Made by a program: the position numbers and the translations under genes. The notes below the pieces were generated by a model. The model ran no database searches. It saw only the letters and a list, made by a program, of their open reading frames with translations, and was not told where the DNA came from. From Ochotona curzoniae (Eukaryota; Chordata; Mammalia; Lagomorpha; Ochotonidae), in the NCBI RefSeq assembly GCF_017591425.1, contig NW_024465369.1, positions 29,121,001 through 29,185,000 on the forward strand: DNA of 64,000 nucleotides, read 5' to 3'. The number at the start of each line of letters is the position of its first letter. The first letter of the stretch is position 1. Below are positions 10,331 to 24,500 of the stretch, piece by piece.

Positions 10331-12590
10331 AGAATTTTCAGAGGAAAATTGCATAAATATTGAGTTGGCATCAGTATGTTATTTCAGAACAGTAGATATT
10401 TCTCTCAAAATTTGAAACAAAATAACCAACAAAATGGCATTAAGCAACAATGCTTAGTAGGAATTAAATGCATGCATTTATAAGCTTAATACTTATAATA
10501 CTGCTCAGCAAGATATATGAAGGCTGTAAAGGAACATTATGCTTGTAAAAACAAAGTGATTTTTGAGCTTATAAAAGTGAGAAAGATAAAATATCAGAAC
10601 AATTTTCAAAGTTAAAATTTAATTGAATTTGTGAAGGCATACAGATTCTCACAGTGTTTGAATACAGGAGATCGAATCGTTTTGCTTGGCCTGAAGTCAT
10701 AAGTATGAATCTTATGCATGTAGCATGCATTTAACCATGGCAGATAGAGCAGATGGTAGCTAAATGGAACATTTATCAGGCCTTTTGAAATCAAATTGCT
10801 GAATTTTTTTTCTGCCCCCTCTCATAAAGTATACCTATAGAGCTGTCTACCACAATTCTCCATCTCAATTTAAATATCAACACCTGTTGTACATTTGAAT
10901 GCTAAAGGGACTGAGGGAGGGATCCTGATAATCCACCTACAGTAACATAATATAAAAACGCATCTTGTAGTTGATGATTTCTTGTAATACTTTCAGAAAT
11001 GTCTAGAATGCAACTGGATGACGAGAATCCCATGTTTAGTTCATGAAGATGTTGGAGTGTTGTAATATAGCTTAGTGTTCCCAAAGGAAAGTGACCTTCC
11101 AATGGTTAATGGAATTATTTCAGGTGGACACAGGTGTCTTCTTAAAGAAGTTTCTAGTGGCTAATAATTTGATAATATGTATCCATGTGTAAAGATAATG
11201 TGAGATGTTAAACAAATAAAAATAAATGACTTCATAAAATAGTAAATGCATTTGTGTTGTCATCTATTTTTATGAGTCACTCACTATATTTCACCTGTCA
11301 TTCTGAATCAAAATCCCCACAAATCCTGAAGTGTTCCAACATGCTTTCATTTCTCAAGAAGAGCAGTAGAAATATATACATTTTAGATAGAAGTTTTCCC
11401 AATTTTTCCCTCAATATGATTACAATTACTAAAACCACATACCCATACAGATTACTGAAAGCATGAGGAAAACTGAGTATGAGCAAAAAGAAAAAAAAAA
11501 GTAAGCACTCACACACGAGGAATATTTGAGAAAAACAAAAATGTAACCATAAACACAAGAATACAGAAAGCTACCAAAGGCTATCAAAGCCAACTTCTAT
11601 AAAATAAAAATTCTAGAAATGAAGTTATAATGATGCAAAGTTAAATAAACACAGTAAAGTCTCAGGGATAATCCTACAATCTAATTGTTTAAAAGACCTG
11701 TATGCCATAGTGTAATGGATAATCAATCAAATGGGATTGTATAAACAAAAAAAAAAAGCTGAAAAGCAAATGGAGAAGGAAAAGAAGTAGGAAACACTGA
11801 AGAATAAATAAAATGTAAATAAACAATGCAAGACCCAAACTACTGGTACTTGGCATTAAATAAAAATGAAAAAAAGATGAACAGGTTGCTGATTCGAGCA
11901 TTTTTGTCAGATTTATATAGTTAATGTAGTCATTAATGTTCAATAGCACTGATGCTCAGATATTAATTGCAGAACTTGTCACTATGTTTAGTTATCTGGC
12001 AAAGAAAATTTAAAAATGTGATGAAGCTAATGTTATTGACATTTGATTATCATTTTTGATTATGCTAACGTTTCAGTATAATCACAGGGCCTTAATCAGA
12101 GATATTCAGAAGAGCCAGAGAGAGATATAATGATAAAAACAATGAGAAAAAGAAAGAGATAAGTGGTTATTCTTGGCTTTGGAGTAGAGAATGGGGCAAC
12201 AAAACAAAGGATATAGCTTTTTGTTCACTCTAATAGAAGTTAACATCTGGAATCATCTTTTCTTGCTTATTTTTATTTTATTAAACTATACAAATACCTT
12301 TCCACTGTAAGTCATATTGGAATAAAAGTTGGTCATCTAAATGGGCATTTTAAATATCTTTCACCTCACGCCTCAACTCTGAAAGACTGAGAAATTAAAT
12401 GCTGCTTTGAGATTTCCTTGTTCCAGATCACTAATCCACCTTCAGTCAATTTCAAAACCAGGAAAATGAAGGATTGGTTTGGCCTAGACACTTATATGGT
12501 AATTTCCCAGATTAGCAAACCTGGGTTTGGTACACACCTCTTGCTTCTTACTTCCTGTTAATGTAGACCCTTAGAGGCAGTAGTGATAAT
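10331..12590. other. Unique-looking intronic DNA
   Basis: About 2.3 kb of AT-rich sequence. Hydrophobic minus-strand frames near 11298-11949 come from A/T-rich low-complexity sequence and show no protein signature. Confidence 0.5.
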
Positions 12591-12594
12591 CAAA

Positions 12595-12765
12595 TAATTG
12601 AGTCCCTACCAGTCTGATGTGGGAGGCCAGGATCAAGTTCCTACATCCATATCTGGCCTCTACTCAGCACCAGCTGTTGAAGGCATCTGGGAACTCTTGC
12701 TTTCTTTGTTTCTCCCTCCTTCTCTCTCTTTCTATCTGCCTGCTAAATAAGGTAATAGATGATTG
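12595..12765 (+). mobile_element. Old C-SINE, 3' half
   Basis: Diverged copy of the 3' half: 'caggatcaagttcctacatc', a CT-rich segment 'ctccctccttctctctcttt', then 'ctgcctgctaaataag'. Confidence 0.5.
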
Positions 12766-12879
12766 TAAATAAAATTTATTCAGAAATCTGTGAAATAACA
12801 AAAGTAGAAAAATAACAGTAACTTAAACCAACACTTCCTTCCTTTCTTTGCTAAACACCATGAAAGTAATGGATTTTTT

Positions 12880-13620
12880 TTTCTTTCTCTGTCTCTCTTT
12901 TTCCATGTATCACTTTCCATGATACAGTTTTGTAGTTATAAGGATTCCTCCTTCCCCATTCCCTCCTTTAATCTCATGTTTTCCCTTCTGCCATTTCTCC
13001 CATATTATCACAGTAGCACTGTCTTTTTAGTAACAGTTAAAAGTTTAACTTTCTTATTTTTCATGGCATTGTAGGTATGGGTGAAGGCCGATTTCACTTA
13101 GTGTATTGAATAGCAATTGGCTTAAGTCTATGAATGCTCATTCAACTGCAGAACTCAGCAAATTCACTTAAGAAACAGTGACTGAGTGAGCCTCTCAATT
13201 CTCAAGTTTCTTAAACTCAGCCCCATGTTACTCTCAGAAGTTTTGCTGTTTCTCCAGCCTGGGCGCTTTCTCAAGGATAGGCTCTTTGCACACTACTCAG
13301 TGTCATCTACCAGTTACCAGGGGTCTAACTGGAGTGAGATGACACTTCCCTGTGGTTTTTATTTGCATTTACTGGTGGGTAGCAATACTGAGCCTTTTTT
13401 CATGTGTTTGTTGGCCATTTCTGTTTCTCCTTTTATTTGGCTCCACCCCCTCCTTTTTTTTTTACTGAATTGTTTGTTGTGAATCCTTTGTGTTCTTTAT
13501 GTAATTGGGGTATTAATTCTTTATCAGATTCATAGTTTGCAAACATTTTCTCCCATTCTATTCTTCATTTTGTCATGATAACCCCTGTTGTTGGGTTAAA
13601 GATTTGTGAGGAAAAAGCTG
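12880..13620 (-). mobile_element. Old L1 3' end (ORF2 C-terminus and 3' UTR)
   Basis: Right part: 'ggtctaactggagtgagatg' and 'tttgcaaacattttctccca', the complement of the L1 ORF2 C-terminal region. Left part: 'ttccatgatacagttttgta', which resembles the lagomorph L1 3' terminus seen at 59345-59365. Decayed. Confidence 0.7.
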
Positions 13621-14870
13621 ACAACATAAAAAAACTACAGTAATGCTGAAAATGGAATATTAAAAGAATAATGTTCTTGACAGAATTGATCATTAAGCAG
13701 GTATTTTTAGAAAACTGTTTAATTGTGGAAGACCAAATGAAACATGAGTTTATTTTTACATTTTATTTGGTCACAAATAAGGCCCACAGAAACTGAGAAT
13801 TATGAAATTACTGTTCTAGTGGATAGATGAAGGTTACAAATGGATTTATCTGCATTCTGAAAACCCAGACAACAAACTATCTTAGAAAGAGAAAATATAG
13901 AGACAAGTGGAGATTAAACAGTTGGTATAGAAAGTGAGAGTACTTATATAATAATTTTGTATTTTATTTGGAGCAAAACGGCAGTCTAACAACTGTGGAA
14001 TAAGGAGGGATTCTAGTTCCTTCATTTCTTCTTTCCAATACCTTACCTTCTTATCTCTTTTATTTGTTTTTCTGTTTTATCCTTTGTCTTTTGAGGAAAA
14101 AAAGTTGCATCTAAACTTCCCCCAGGCAGCATGTCACTATTGACTAAGGCATGCTGTTGCTGGTGAGGTTGATTGCAAATCTTCTGGCATCAACAGAAAA
14201 TGGAGTAATGCCCCATTGACCATCATTTCTTCTACCAAAATTGCATTTTAGTTTTAATTGTGAAGCTGCCAGTTTTGAGTAAAGTGCAGAACAATTCACC
14301 ATGTAGTTTAATGAATTTTTACATTCTTCTGCTTGAGCAAAAAAAGAACAGATGGGCATATATTCACGGATGCTTAATGAGTTGGCAAGTTACAACATAA
14401 AGTAAGTTAGTTAGAAGGAAGTAGCTAAAATGCTAACAAAGAAGAAAATATTCAAAAATACTACTTTGGAAAATATAACACTTGATTGGTAACTTTGGCT
14501 TTTTAATCCTTATATTTGGATAGTATTACTTTAAGTGTTGGATAATTTCTTTCTCTCTGAACTTCTGAAACATTGTGGCTTTTGGCCAAAATTATCAGTG
14601 TTCAGTGACACCCAAACTACAGCCCATCCTCTAATGTCTCCTATTACTTCCAAGAGGTACAATACAATAATGTCTAGAATGTTTACGATTATCTAATGTT
14701 ATTGCTGACAAGCAAAGCCTCTGAGAAGGCCTATAGGTATTCCAATTGAAGTTTAAACTTTAAAGCAATTATCAAATGCAAGAATTATATATGAAAATGC
14801 CAAAGGCATACAAAGAAAACTGAGGGAGACTTTGAGGAGAACTTGAAAGTTATAGAGCCTCATCTCTATT
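13621..14870. other. Unique-looking intronic DNA
   Basis: About 1.25 kb of AT-rich sequence with nothing recognisable. Confidence 0.5.
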
Positions 14871-14871
14871 A

Positions 14872-15160
14872 GTATTTTTAAAACAAATTTATTTAAGCAA
14901 CAGGGAGGGAGACAGAAAAGGAAACAGACAGCTCTCTCCTTGTTCTTTCCCCAAGTGCCTGGGATGGCAGCACGAGGTTGAAATAGATGAGAATAAGGAC
15001 CCAACACATCTCTTCCAGGTGAATGACAGAGACACGGCCAATTAAGTTATCGTCTCCTGCCTTCCCAGGTACACTCTAACAGGAAACAGAATCAGCAAGG
15101 CAGCTGGGACCTGAAACAGGCACTCCCATAAGATATAATTGGCATGTTCATGAATGCCCA
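14872..15160 (-). mobile_element. Old C-SINE
   Basis: Complement of an early C-SINE subfamily: 'aacaaatttatttaagcaac', 'tcgtctcctgccttcccagg', 'cagctgggacctgaaacagg'. Confidence 0.6.
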
Positions 15161-15789
15161 CTCCTACTTTTCAAGCTACATTTTCTCACATTAAACATGT
15201 ATATGTTTATATGGATTCATAGGATTCATATTCACAGGACATACATATATGGATTGCAGAATTCATCTGTACATAAAAAAGAGGGGAGTAATATTTAATG
15301 GTTATTATACATGTTGAGCAAAGCATTGCAGTCTGAAGTAAAGCTATCCAATAGTGGGATTTTGCAGAGTATGCATATAAGGTATGCATATTAATAAGAA
15401 TTAAAATTAGACATGTTGGGGAGGGGAGCTCTAGCCTGTTTGTAAAACTGTGCCAACTAGATCTGCCTTTACCAAGTACACTTATTTAATTAGAGCTGAT
15501 TTCCATTGTGATTTTACAATTATGTCATTCATTTGAATATTCTATTTAAAAATGATCTTACCAAGAAATCATCTCAACTCTGTTTAGATTTTTAAACATT
15601 TATGAATTTATTTAAAGTTAATATAATATATAATTTACCATGACCCTATGTTCAGCTGCATTCTTTTGTCTATTATGTGCTTTTTTTATTACGATTGGAA
15701 ATCATGTATTATCTCTGAAAAATCAGTGTTTTAATTCACAAAATAGGAAGAAAGTGTGTCTCCTTGAAACAAGTGTGATGAAAATCATC
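15161..15789. other. Unique-looking intronic DNA
   Basis: About 0.6 kb, AT-rich, no feature seen. Confidence 0.5.
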
Positions 15790-16165
15790 TTAGTCAGCAT
15801 AACAAAATTACTGGGGAGGCAGCTCAAGCAGAAGACATTTATTTTCTCCTTTCTAGAGGCTGGAGGTACAGTGTCAGTCTGTCAGGTGCGAGGTGTAAGT
15901 ATGGTTAGGCTCCAGTGAAGACTCTGTTGCTGACTTTCAGAATGCCACCTCATGCTGTGATCTCATGGTGTTTTCCCAGTGTGTGTATGTATACACATCT
16001 GGAATTTCTTTCTCCTGTTAGAAGAGCACACATTATTACTGGATTAGGACCTAATCATTAGCTCACTTATTCATCTTCTTAAAGGCTCCATCACCAAATA
16101 TGTCCACAGTGGGGATTTGGTTTGCACCTACAGGTTATAAAGGGACACAGTGATGTCCAAAACAA
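15790..16165 (-). mobile_element. ERVL-MaLR LTR (MLT1/MST type), solo
   Basis: Complement of a MaLR LTR: 'agaagacatttattttctcc', 'ttctagaggctggaggtaca', 'ctccatcaccaaatatgtcc', 'ggggatttggtttgcaccta', ending near 'gggacaca'. No internal retroviral sequence is attached. It is an old, non-coding solo LTR. Confidence 0.65.
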
Positions 16166-16919
16166 CCAGTGGAACAGAATCTCTGATGTGGAAGTTGGGG
16201 ATGAAGTTAATATTCTATAATATACACAAGGATTTTCATGTAGTATGTTTGGTATAAAGGACAAAGGAAATGTTGGCTGTCTTTGTTTCACCTGTCTTAA
16301 TATGGTGATTTCAAAAACTAAATAGGATTATGGTATCATAAAAGAGGCAAAAGTTCTGAAGATATGGATTTCGTGAAAAGGAAAATTACACTTGATAAGT
16401 TATATAGGCAAAGAAAATTTTACTAAAGACTACTGCTACAAGGGTGACAGATTGTGCTTACCTCTGCTGACACACAAATTGGGAGTGTTTAAGGCTCTAT
16501 GATGCACTAGTTGAAAAAATGTTGGAGGACATTAAGGGGAGGTTGGTCAATGGGATCATGCCTTTGGCCTTGGGTGTTTATTAATTGATTCTTATGGAAA
16601 TTAAATGCTTGCCCTCTCTAGGGACTGGCAGCAGAGCATCTCTTTCATGATGATTATATCTGAAAAATGTAGCTTCTAGTCCTAAAGAAAAATGTTCTTG
16701 GATTGTAAAACTGGCAAGATTAGGAAAGGATTTATATCAGAAAGGGAAAGAAGTATTTTACAATCATATATTTTCTAAATTAAATGCTCCTAGAAAAAGT
16801 GACAAGGGCCTACAGTCTGTAAAATATCATTCTAAAGCTTAGTCAAGCTGAAAGAAAGATAAAGGATAATTGTGGTTAATTTTACCACTAACTCTATTGC
16901 TGATTTGGGAATTTTTACT
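16166..16919. other. Unique-looking intronic DNA
   Basis: About 0.75 kb with no recognised element. Confidence 0.5.
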
Positions 16920-17192
16920 TTATTTTTAAGAATTATATTTATTTATTTATTTAGTAATTATTTGGAAAGATAGGGTTGCAGGGAGAGAAAGAGAGAACAA
17001 CAGATCTTCCATCCTTTGTTTCCTGTATGGGCACAAAGGTCCCAGTGACTTGGGCCATCTTCTGCTTCTTTCCTGTAGAAATCAGCAAGAAGCAGGTTGA
17101 AGTGAAATAAGCAGAACATGAATCAACACTCATATAGGATGCCAGGATGGCGAGTAGCAACTTTACCTGCTATGCCATAATGCTGTCCCTTA
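16920..17192 (-). mobile_element. Old C-SINE
   Basis: Complement of tail (atttatttatttatttagta), 'agatcttccatcctttgttt', 'gacttgggccatcttctgct', and head 'acctgctatgccataatgct'. It is followed by a short ATTC-rich run (17190-17210). Confidence 0.8.
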
Positions 17193-17210
17193 TTCATTCA
17201 TTCATTCATT

Positions 17211-19500
17211 TATTAATTTAGAAAGGCATAGTGATTCTATGAAGTTGAACAGGCTGTTTTCTATCTTATTTCCATGCCTGTGTAGACTTTCTAATACAGT
17301 GCTTCTATTATAACTTCCAAGGATAATATTCTGTGTTTCAAAGACTACAGTTTAGTTACTGTGTATAATTATTACTTTTCTGCTTTTTATGATACCAAAA
17401 TAATTTCAAATTGTTTGTAAATTCCCTCAGCTTTCCTGTAACTCTCAGGCTTTCCCAAGATACAGTCAATGCTTCTAGGATCTTGCTTCAGAAGAGTTTC
17501 ACATCTATTTGATATTAGTTCTTAATTATATTCAATAACGCTCCTGACTTCTCAACCAATTTTACAGTTATCCAGATATCAACTCTGGTAAATATGTGGC
17601 ATTAACAACAACAACAAAAATCCCCAAGATTTCCATAGGCTTGTTTCTTTAGGGAGTTGTATTAGCCACTTTAATCACTATATACACACAAAACCTCTGT
17701 GATACCATTTATTTATTTTTTAGATGTTTAAAAATACTCTTCTTCCATGTTACATTTAAAGGTATTGATTTTTGCCATGAGAAAAATGTTCAGGACTCTA
17801 CGAAGAATACAAATGCTAACTAACTATGTATTAAGATTTCTATGTCAAATGAAAGAAGTATTTCAAGTATCTCTAAAGAAATATGGATTAGAAAAATGGA
17901 CTAATTCTGACTGTGGGTGGTAGGCAGGTAACAGTGGTAAAAATTTGGAATATTGGGAGATTTGATGGTAACATGAAATTTGAGGAGGATTTTCCTGGAT
18001 ATAAAAAGATAATTTAGGGACCCCGTTAAAAAGTACTTCAAGCATCTAAATGAAGGCGGTGTACAAGGAGGATGTTACATATGACCAGGTTTAACTCAAA
18101 GCTGTATATGAAAGTTACAGATATATTTGGAGTTTAGTGCAAGAAATAATTGTTCAACTTAGAACTAATTCTGAAGCCCTAACACAGCATTTTCAGCCAT
18201 GAATTATAAGCAGGGATTAATTCATCAAATTCTCTCATCAAACAGGAATATCCTAGAAGACAAAGACTGTTCAAAATTGAATTCATTATCTGATGACTTT
18301 TTCTAGCACTACCCAAAGTTCAGTCAAGTGACTGAATTAATAAAGTAAGTTTTTCATCATAGAATGTCAGCCAGCCTGTGGAACTAATTCATTGATCTAT
18401 TGTGAAAGTCAAAGTATAAACAGTTGTGGAAACTGCATGATTTAGCACAAGCAAACAGAAAAAATAAGATGTCACAAAGACACAATTTGATAATGGGATC
18501 TGGATGTCAGGCTCATCTATATATGTGTAACAAGTCTTTAGGTGCTAATGAGGATACCAAAACCTCACAAACACTGCATGAACAGGTAATCAAGACCTAT
18601 CAAATATGAATACTGACACTTGTCTTTGATAGATTGGCATGCTATTTCATTATGGGAATGGGAAATATCTTACATCCAATCAAGTTGAATAATCACTGCA
18701 AGTATGGTTCACTTTGGAATTGTATCACGCTAGAATGAGCCTTCTGTGATTTCTCAAACCTTTTGATGACAACTTCAAATTGGTCAAAACTGGTATATCA
18801 GATGAAAAGTGTTTCCTCTCCTTGTCTTGGAAAAAACTGTATGGCTGGCCTAATGTGCATCGTCCTTTCATTTATTGCTGTCTTCGTAGGCCTCTCTCTC
18901 TCCTTAAATTAGTTTTCAATGGAAGCAGTATTGTATCTCTGCTGTAAATTAGATACATTTGGAAATGGGAATATTGTTTCCAAATATTCTCTGTATCTGC
19001 TCTCTGGATTCCCTGCAATCCATTTTAAATCTAATATCATCATACTTCACATAAATTTAATGTTTTTGTTTTGCAAACTGACACATTTTTAATATCTTCT
19101 TATATTTTAACTTAATAGGATAAACTGTACATTTTTCTGGAAAAAATATAATTCTTTTCCTGATTTGAGCATGCTGCTTCCATTTTGTTATGTGTTCTGG
19201 ATTTTCGGAGATGAAAAGAAATGTATGCAACATTTCTGTGACAAGCAACATTTGAGATCACAAGTAAAATGGATCCCTCATTGGGCAGAAATATGGACTC
19301 AAAGCATTGCTAACTTCATTTTCTTATTCCCCCATGCTGTCCTTGGCCTGAAATCGCAAAAGTTCAGGGCATAGTCCTGTTTCAGTGTTATCTGGTGGGT
19401 ATAATTCGCCTGTCTTTTCTAATTGTGAATCTTTAGCTGTGCATCTGCACTTAATAGAAGTATGAATAGGAGAAAGTGGAGAGAGGTGGTAATTATAAAG
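17211..19500. other. Unique-looking intronic DNA
   Basis: About 2.3 kb of AT-rich sequence without a recognisable gene or transposon. Confidence 0.5.
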
Positions 19501-19504
19501 GAAT

Positions 19505-19832
19505 GTTACTGAGGGCAGCATGGTGGCTCAACAAGCTAATCCTGTGCCTACAGCACTGCAGCCCATCCCATATGGGCACAGGTTCTAGTCCTGGCTGCAT
19601 CACTTTTGATCTGGCTCCGTGCTTACTGACAGGGAAAACAAGGGAGGATAGTTCAAATCTTTGGTCCACAGCACCCATGTGGAAGACCCAGAAGAAACTT
19701 CTAGCTTCAGATTAGCTCAGTTCCAGCTGTTGCAGCCATTTGAGGAGTGAGCCAATGAATTGAAGATCTGAGTTTCTCTCTCTCTTGCTCTCTGGAAATC
19801 TGCTTTTCAAATAAAAATAAATTAAAAAACAT
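19505..19832 (+). mobile_element. C-SINE, older subfamily
   Basis: Head 'gcatggtggctcaacaagct', B-box area 'cacaggttctagtcctggct', tail 'ttcaaataaaaataaatt'. A possible duplication ataaaggaatg / ataatggaatg flanks it (about 19494-19504 and 19832-19842). Confidence 0.85.
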
Positions 19833-19842
19833 AATGGAATGA

Positions 19843-20814
19843 TTTTTTTCAAAATGTTGCTAGTTCTACTTTGGTTTTCATAATAAATTACGATATTTTT
19901 CAAAAGAGTTAGAAAAACTCTGGCAAACTTGATCTTGCAAGGGTTCATTTTGTATCTAGTCACCTTACTTGTCCAATATTTCAATTAGCATCATTTTTAG
20001 ACATATGAAGCATACTCATTTATAGGAGCATTTAAAAATATAATGCCACTTAGACTATGTTATCTCTTTGTATTCGGTAGAAATTGCTCTACATCCTGAC
20101 CAAAGTCAAAATATATTTTGTCTATCAAATTTCCTGTGCCTACTATTCTTGTCATGCTGTCATAGAAGAAAGTTTAGTTGATTTGACAGAATTTATTTTC
20201 ACAATGCCAAGCAGATTTTACTCAGTACCCGATGATTTTCTAGGTGCTTGCAAATTGATTTTTTGATGATATGGTTCAGTAAGTTTCCAACTAAGTAGTG
20301 ATGGTGACAGGTGTGTAATTTCTACGTTATCTTTTCTTTCTTTTTATAAAATCTTCTGAGGGTGGGAAAAAAGAATCATAAGTGTTACATTTAGTTTTTC
20401 TAATATTGTAGAATTCTTAATTTTTTTAAAATAAAAAGATACTGTCTTTATTAATCTTCTTTAGACTTTGTCAAGCTCCCTCAAAATATGGTGTTATGAG
20501 TTCCATAATTTTCTTTATTGAACTTTTGGTTCTCCTATATAGAATCCATGGAATCTTTATATCACATCCAGTGTCTTTTCCAAATAGCATATTCTAGCTA
20601 ATATATTATAGCTAATAGCTATCTTATTTGAAGTTTTCAAATAAGATACCTGCAATTTATAGCCTGAAGCCTAGTTAAACTCTAACTATGTTTTGTAATT
20701 CTTCAATGAAAATTCATTGGTTAAAAGGTGAGATTTAAGAATATCTTAAAATATCTAATATTTCTGATATTGAGTCCATTTATGCAAAATTAACCAATGT
20801 TATTCTTTTTCAGA
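19843..20814. other. Unique-looking intronic DNA with a perfect short palindrome
   Basis: AT-rich. It contains a 13-base perfect inverted repeat with a 3-base spacer at 20620-20648. Otherwise nothing is recognisable. Confidence 0.5.
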
Positions 20815-21125
20815 AAAGGTTTATTGAAACTTAGAGTTATACACAGAGTGAAAGAGAGAGAGAGAGAGATCTTCCATGTGTTGATTCACTTCCCAGATGG
20901 CTGCAGTGGCCCAAGCAAGCCAGACAAAAGCCCAGGAGCTTCTTTTGCATCTTCCACGGTAGAGAGGGTTATATGGGGTGGTACAGGCAGGAAACCAATG
21001 TTATCAAAGTCCAATAGCAGGGAGCTGGGTCAGAAATGAAACAGCCCAGACAAACTGATGCTTCCATGGGATGCTGATGTTGCAGGAGGTGGCATTACCC
21101 ACTGTTTTAAAATGTCAACCCCAGC
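20815..21125 (-). mobile_element. Old C-SINE
   Basis: Complement shows 'agatcttccatgtgttgatt', 'cacttcccagatggctgcag', and head 'gaggtggcattacccactgt'. Diverged. Confidence 0.75.
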
Positions 21126-21409
21126 AACATGATTCTGAGTAGTGCATTGATAAAACAACTATTTACTTTTAAAAAGTTAGGTTGGTGTTAACAGTTATTA
21201 CAGATTAAATAAAAGTTAAATGTTTGAATAGATTTCATGACTACAGTCTATAAAGATACTTTCAATACTTGTTTGAAATAATAATAAGCATAAAATACAT
21301 AGAAAAATTCTCTAAAATTGTGGCCCACTGTAGTTTGTAGAAGATGATAACTGATAATTCAAGTATTTTTCTGTTCTTACCACTACTCTAAGAAACTGTT
21401 AATAAAAAG

Positions 21410-21590
21410 CAATGCTCACTGAACACTTAACTCTATTCCAGCACCATGTTAAATTCTTTACAAATATAGCTTCCTTTACTTGTTCATCTCATAAGACGAT
21501 TGTCGGGGGATACTCATTCCAATTAACAAGGAAGGAAACTAACATCTACTAATGCATGTGACATTATATGAGTATTGGTGTTTGGGGTGA
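21410..21590 (-). mobile_element. MIR fragment
   Basis: Complement of the MIR 3' half: 'aacacttaactctattccag', 'gttaaattctttacaaatat', 'ttgttcatctcataagac'. Ancient and diverged. Confidence 0.5.
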
Positions 21591-24500
21591 AATTGAAGAT
21601 ATTTAGTCCAAATCTGGACTTTATGTTGTTACTCACTCTACTTTGACAAGTGGACAAAACCTCTCAAAGCCTTTTGGTATCTGTCCCTGCAAGTTCTTAA
21701 AATTTTATCTTTGCAACATTAACACTGAGATTAGAGTAAACTAGGATCATTGTTTTCCTACAGGCATATTCTGCATATGAGCCTGCCAAAGTGACAAAAC
21801 ACTAGCTTTCCCCAAAATAATAGTCATTGTTTGGTACCCAGCTTGTATGGGATAATCCATAAAGCATTTAACAAACATTATCTTTTGTTAAATACTAATT
21901 ATTCACAACCTGCAGTTCCCTGTGGCATGCTTTGAATTGGGTCCTTCCTTTTATTCAGAGTTAGTTTTTGTTCTATAGAATTTGACAACAAAAGCTTCTC
22001 CCATCAACCTTTACCTGGCAAACTTGTAAACTGAGTACCCCACACAAGCAGGGTTATGGTCCAGGGCACACTTCTCTCTTCCATGACTTACTAAATAATG
22101 TAGCTCCAAGAGGTACCTTTGAGAGATTTGGTGTCTTGTAACTGCTATCTAGCGACGTATGTCCATAATGCCTTATGTTCATTAGTTAGATGAGATCAGT
22201 GAGTTAAGGAACTGTTAAATATGTGTTTTCCTTTTAATGGATACGTGACTGTGGCAGCAGAGTCATAGGACAGAAACTTGACAGAAAAAGACATGGCGGT
22301 AAGAGATGCTTCTTGCAAATATTCAGTTTCAAAGATTCTTTTAATAACTGTTAGCAAGATGTTTGAGTCAGTTAACTTAATAAATGTGAATGAGGAGATC
22401 AAAGGAAGAAAAAAAACAAATGCCTTATTCCTATCTTTTTGTTCATGTATATGAATTATGTATGTATCTTGTTAGTGGCAAATTAAGTAGTATATTAATG
22501 TTAAGTATATTTTCAGCAGGAAACTAATTGAAATCTTTTTTTTTAAATTTGGAATAGTCAGAGAAATTAATGAAATTGGCAACATGTAACATTAAAGCTG
22601 TAGTTAGACTGTTTTAACATTGAAAATGCCATTTCTTTGAAACTAACTCATTTTGTCACATTCTTATCCAGTGGATATTTAGCAACCATCTGCCAAAACT
22701 AATTAAAATTTCCCTCCCCTAAGAGATAAGCTTTTTCAACCAATACTTGCAATCATTGCCCTTAAAAGTTTTCTCTGAAAACACAAATTATTTCCTGATA
22801 ATATTTACCAGATATAATAGATGCCTGACAACAAATGAAACTAAAACAGAAAAAATATATCACCTTAACATTAATATTACAAAGTCTATCTTCAATAGTT
22901 TTACCATTTTTGGAAAGTACTAGTTTACTTTTGCTTACTTAACTTACATAACTAAGGATTTCATTGGCAGTGTCTGGCTTAGTGACAACTTAAATTTAAC
23001 AGTTCTTGGAAACCTTTTGTTTTGTAGTTTGAAACTGCAGCTTGCTAATGCTGATACATATCACAATCTTCTAATGTTCTGCCATCCTGTTGGGATTATT
23101 CAGTACTATTTGAAAGAAGGCTAGAATAATACTGCAAAATATTTTCCTTTTTCAGATTACACATGTAGTTACCAAAAATGAGAATCCCCATGGAAAAAGC
23201 TCTAATTTTATTTTATGCTGCTGATTTTTACTCCCAAATTGACAGAGCCTTCAATTTTAATTTCCAAAGAATTTCCTGATATTAGGTGATATATAAATAT
23301 ATAAATTGCTAAATTATATTTGGAAAAAAATGTAGTCCTTGTTAAATAATCCTAGGAAAAGCACTGATCTCTGAAATAGAATGTACATGAGGACAGTGAG
23401 TGAATGTTTAAAAAAGAGCAAGTAGAAATCCAATAGAAACAGTAAGAATGAAAAAGGGCAGTTGTTGCTCTTTCATGAAAATGAATTGATTTATGCCTGC
23501 AATGATTCCACAAAACAGCTCTGGCATGCAATCCAGACCTTCTGTGGCATGCTGTGTTTTCAGAATATCAAAGTAAACTTAAAATTATTGCATAGAGTGG
23601 AACAGGGTTAAGCAGCTCCTGACGACCTCCACCTGCCTGCCTCTGACATTCTTGCAAATTTCAGCAAAAAAGTGTGTTCACAGAAAATATGTCCAGAAGG
23701 CTTTTCAAGGGCCTGTAAGCTAAAAATTGTATTCTTACCTAAAGTAACTTTTCTCTGCTTCCTGATCTAAATTAGCATGATTTCAGAACAATAATATATC
23801 ACTGATAGGCAGACTCTGGTACTTTTTTTCTTTGAAGTAATACATATAAATAAAATAATGTGTCAATAAAACTACCAGAGGATAACGGGAGTGATCACAA
23901 GCTTGTTTGTGAGAGTGGCAGCATTGTAATTTAAAACAGAGATGACTGCAGTAAGCTGACTCTTGGGTTCAGATTACTTTCAATGGCCACTCTCTGCTTA
24001 GTGAAAACTGAGAATGCTAGAATCTGATGCTATAAATATTAGAGTAATGTATGGTAAATTCAAAAAATACAAAAGAAATAAATCTATTTTTTTTTTGTTC
24101 CATGGAATGATACACTCATTTTAAACCAGTATTGCTAATGCAGTATTTACTGCTGTTTCAAAGTATAAAGAAAATAGCTGCTTCACATACCAACGCATCA
24201 CATCCTTGATTTTCATTTTCTAAAGTAGTTGCAGTTCTTGAACTTGTTGGATGCACTTAGCAACCAGAAAATGCATCTCCTTCTGTGAAAGTCTTTGTAT
24301 AATATAATACCATAACTCTGTTTCAATATTTCTTTGTCTTTATCATTTCAAACAGCTCTATAATTTCATTGTGTGACTAGGCCATAATATACGAATATAT
24401 TTCCCAATCTTCAGAATTTTGGATTTTTTTAAGTGATCACAAAAATACTGAAAGGCATATTTGTATATAATAATGTTTTTTGAGAATTTTTCACTTTTGT

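Noticed and set aside
11298..11949. Two hydrophobic minus-strand frames suggestive of membrane segments
   Set aside because: They come from A-rich + strand DNA that translates to Phe/Leu on the complement. No start context, no motif and no partner exon.
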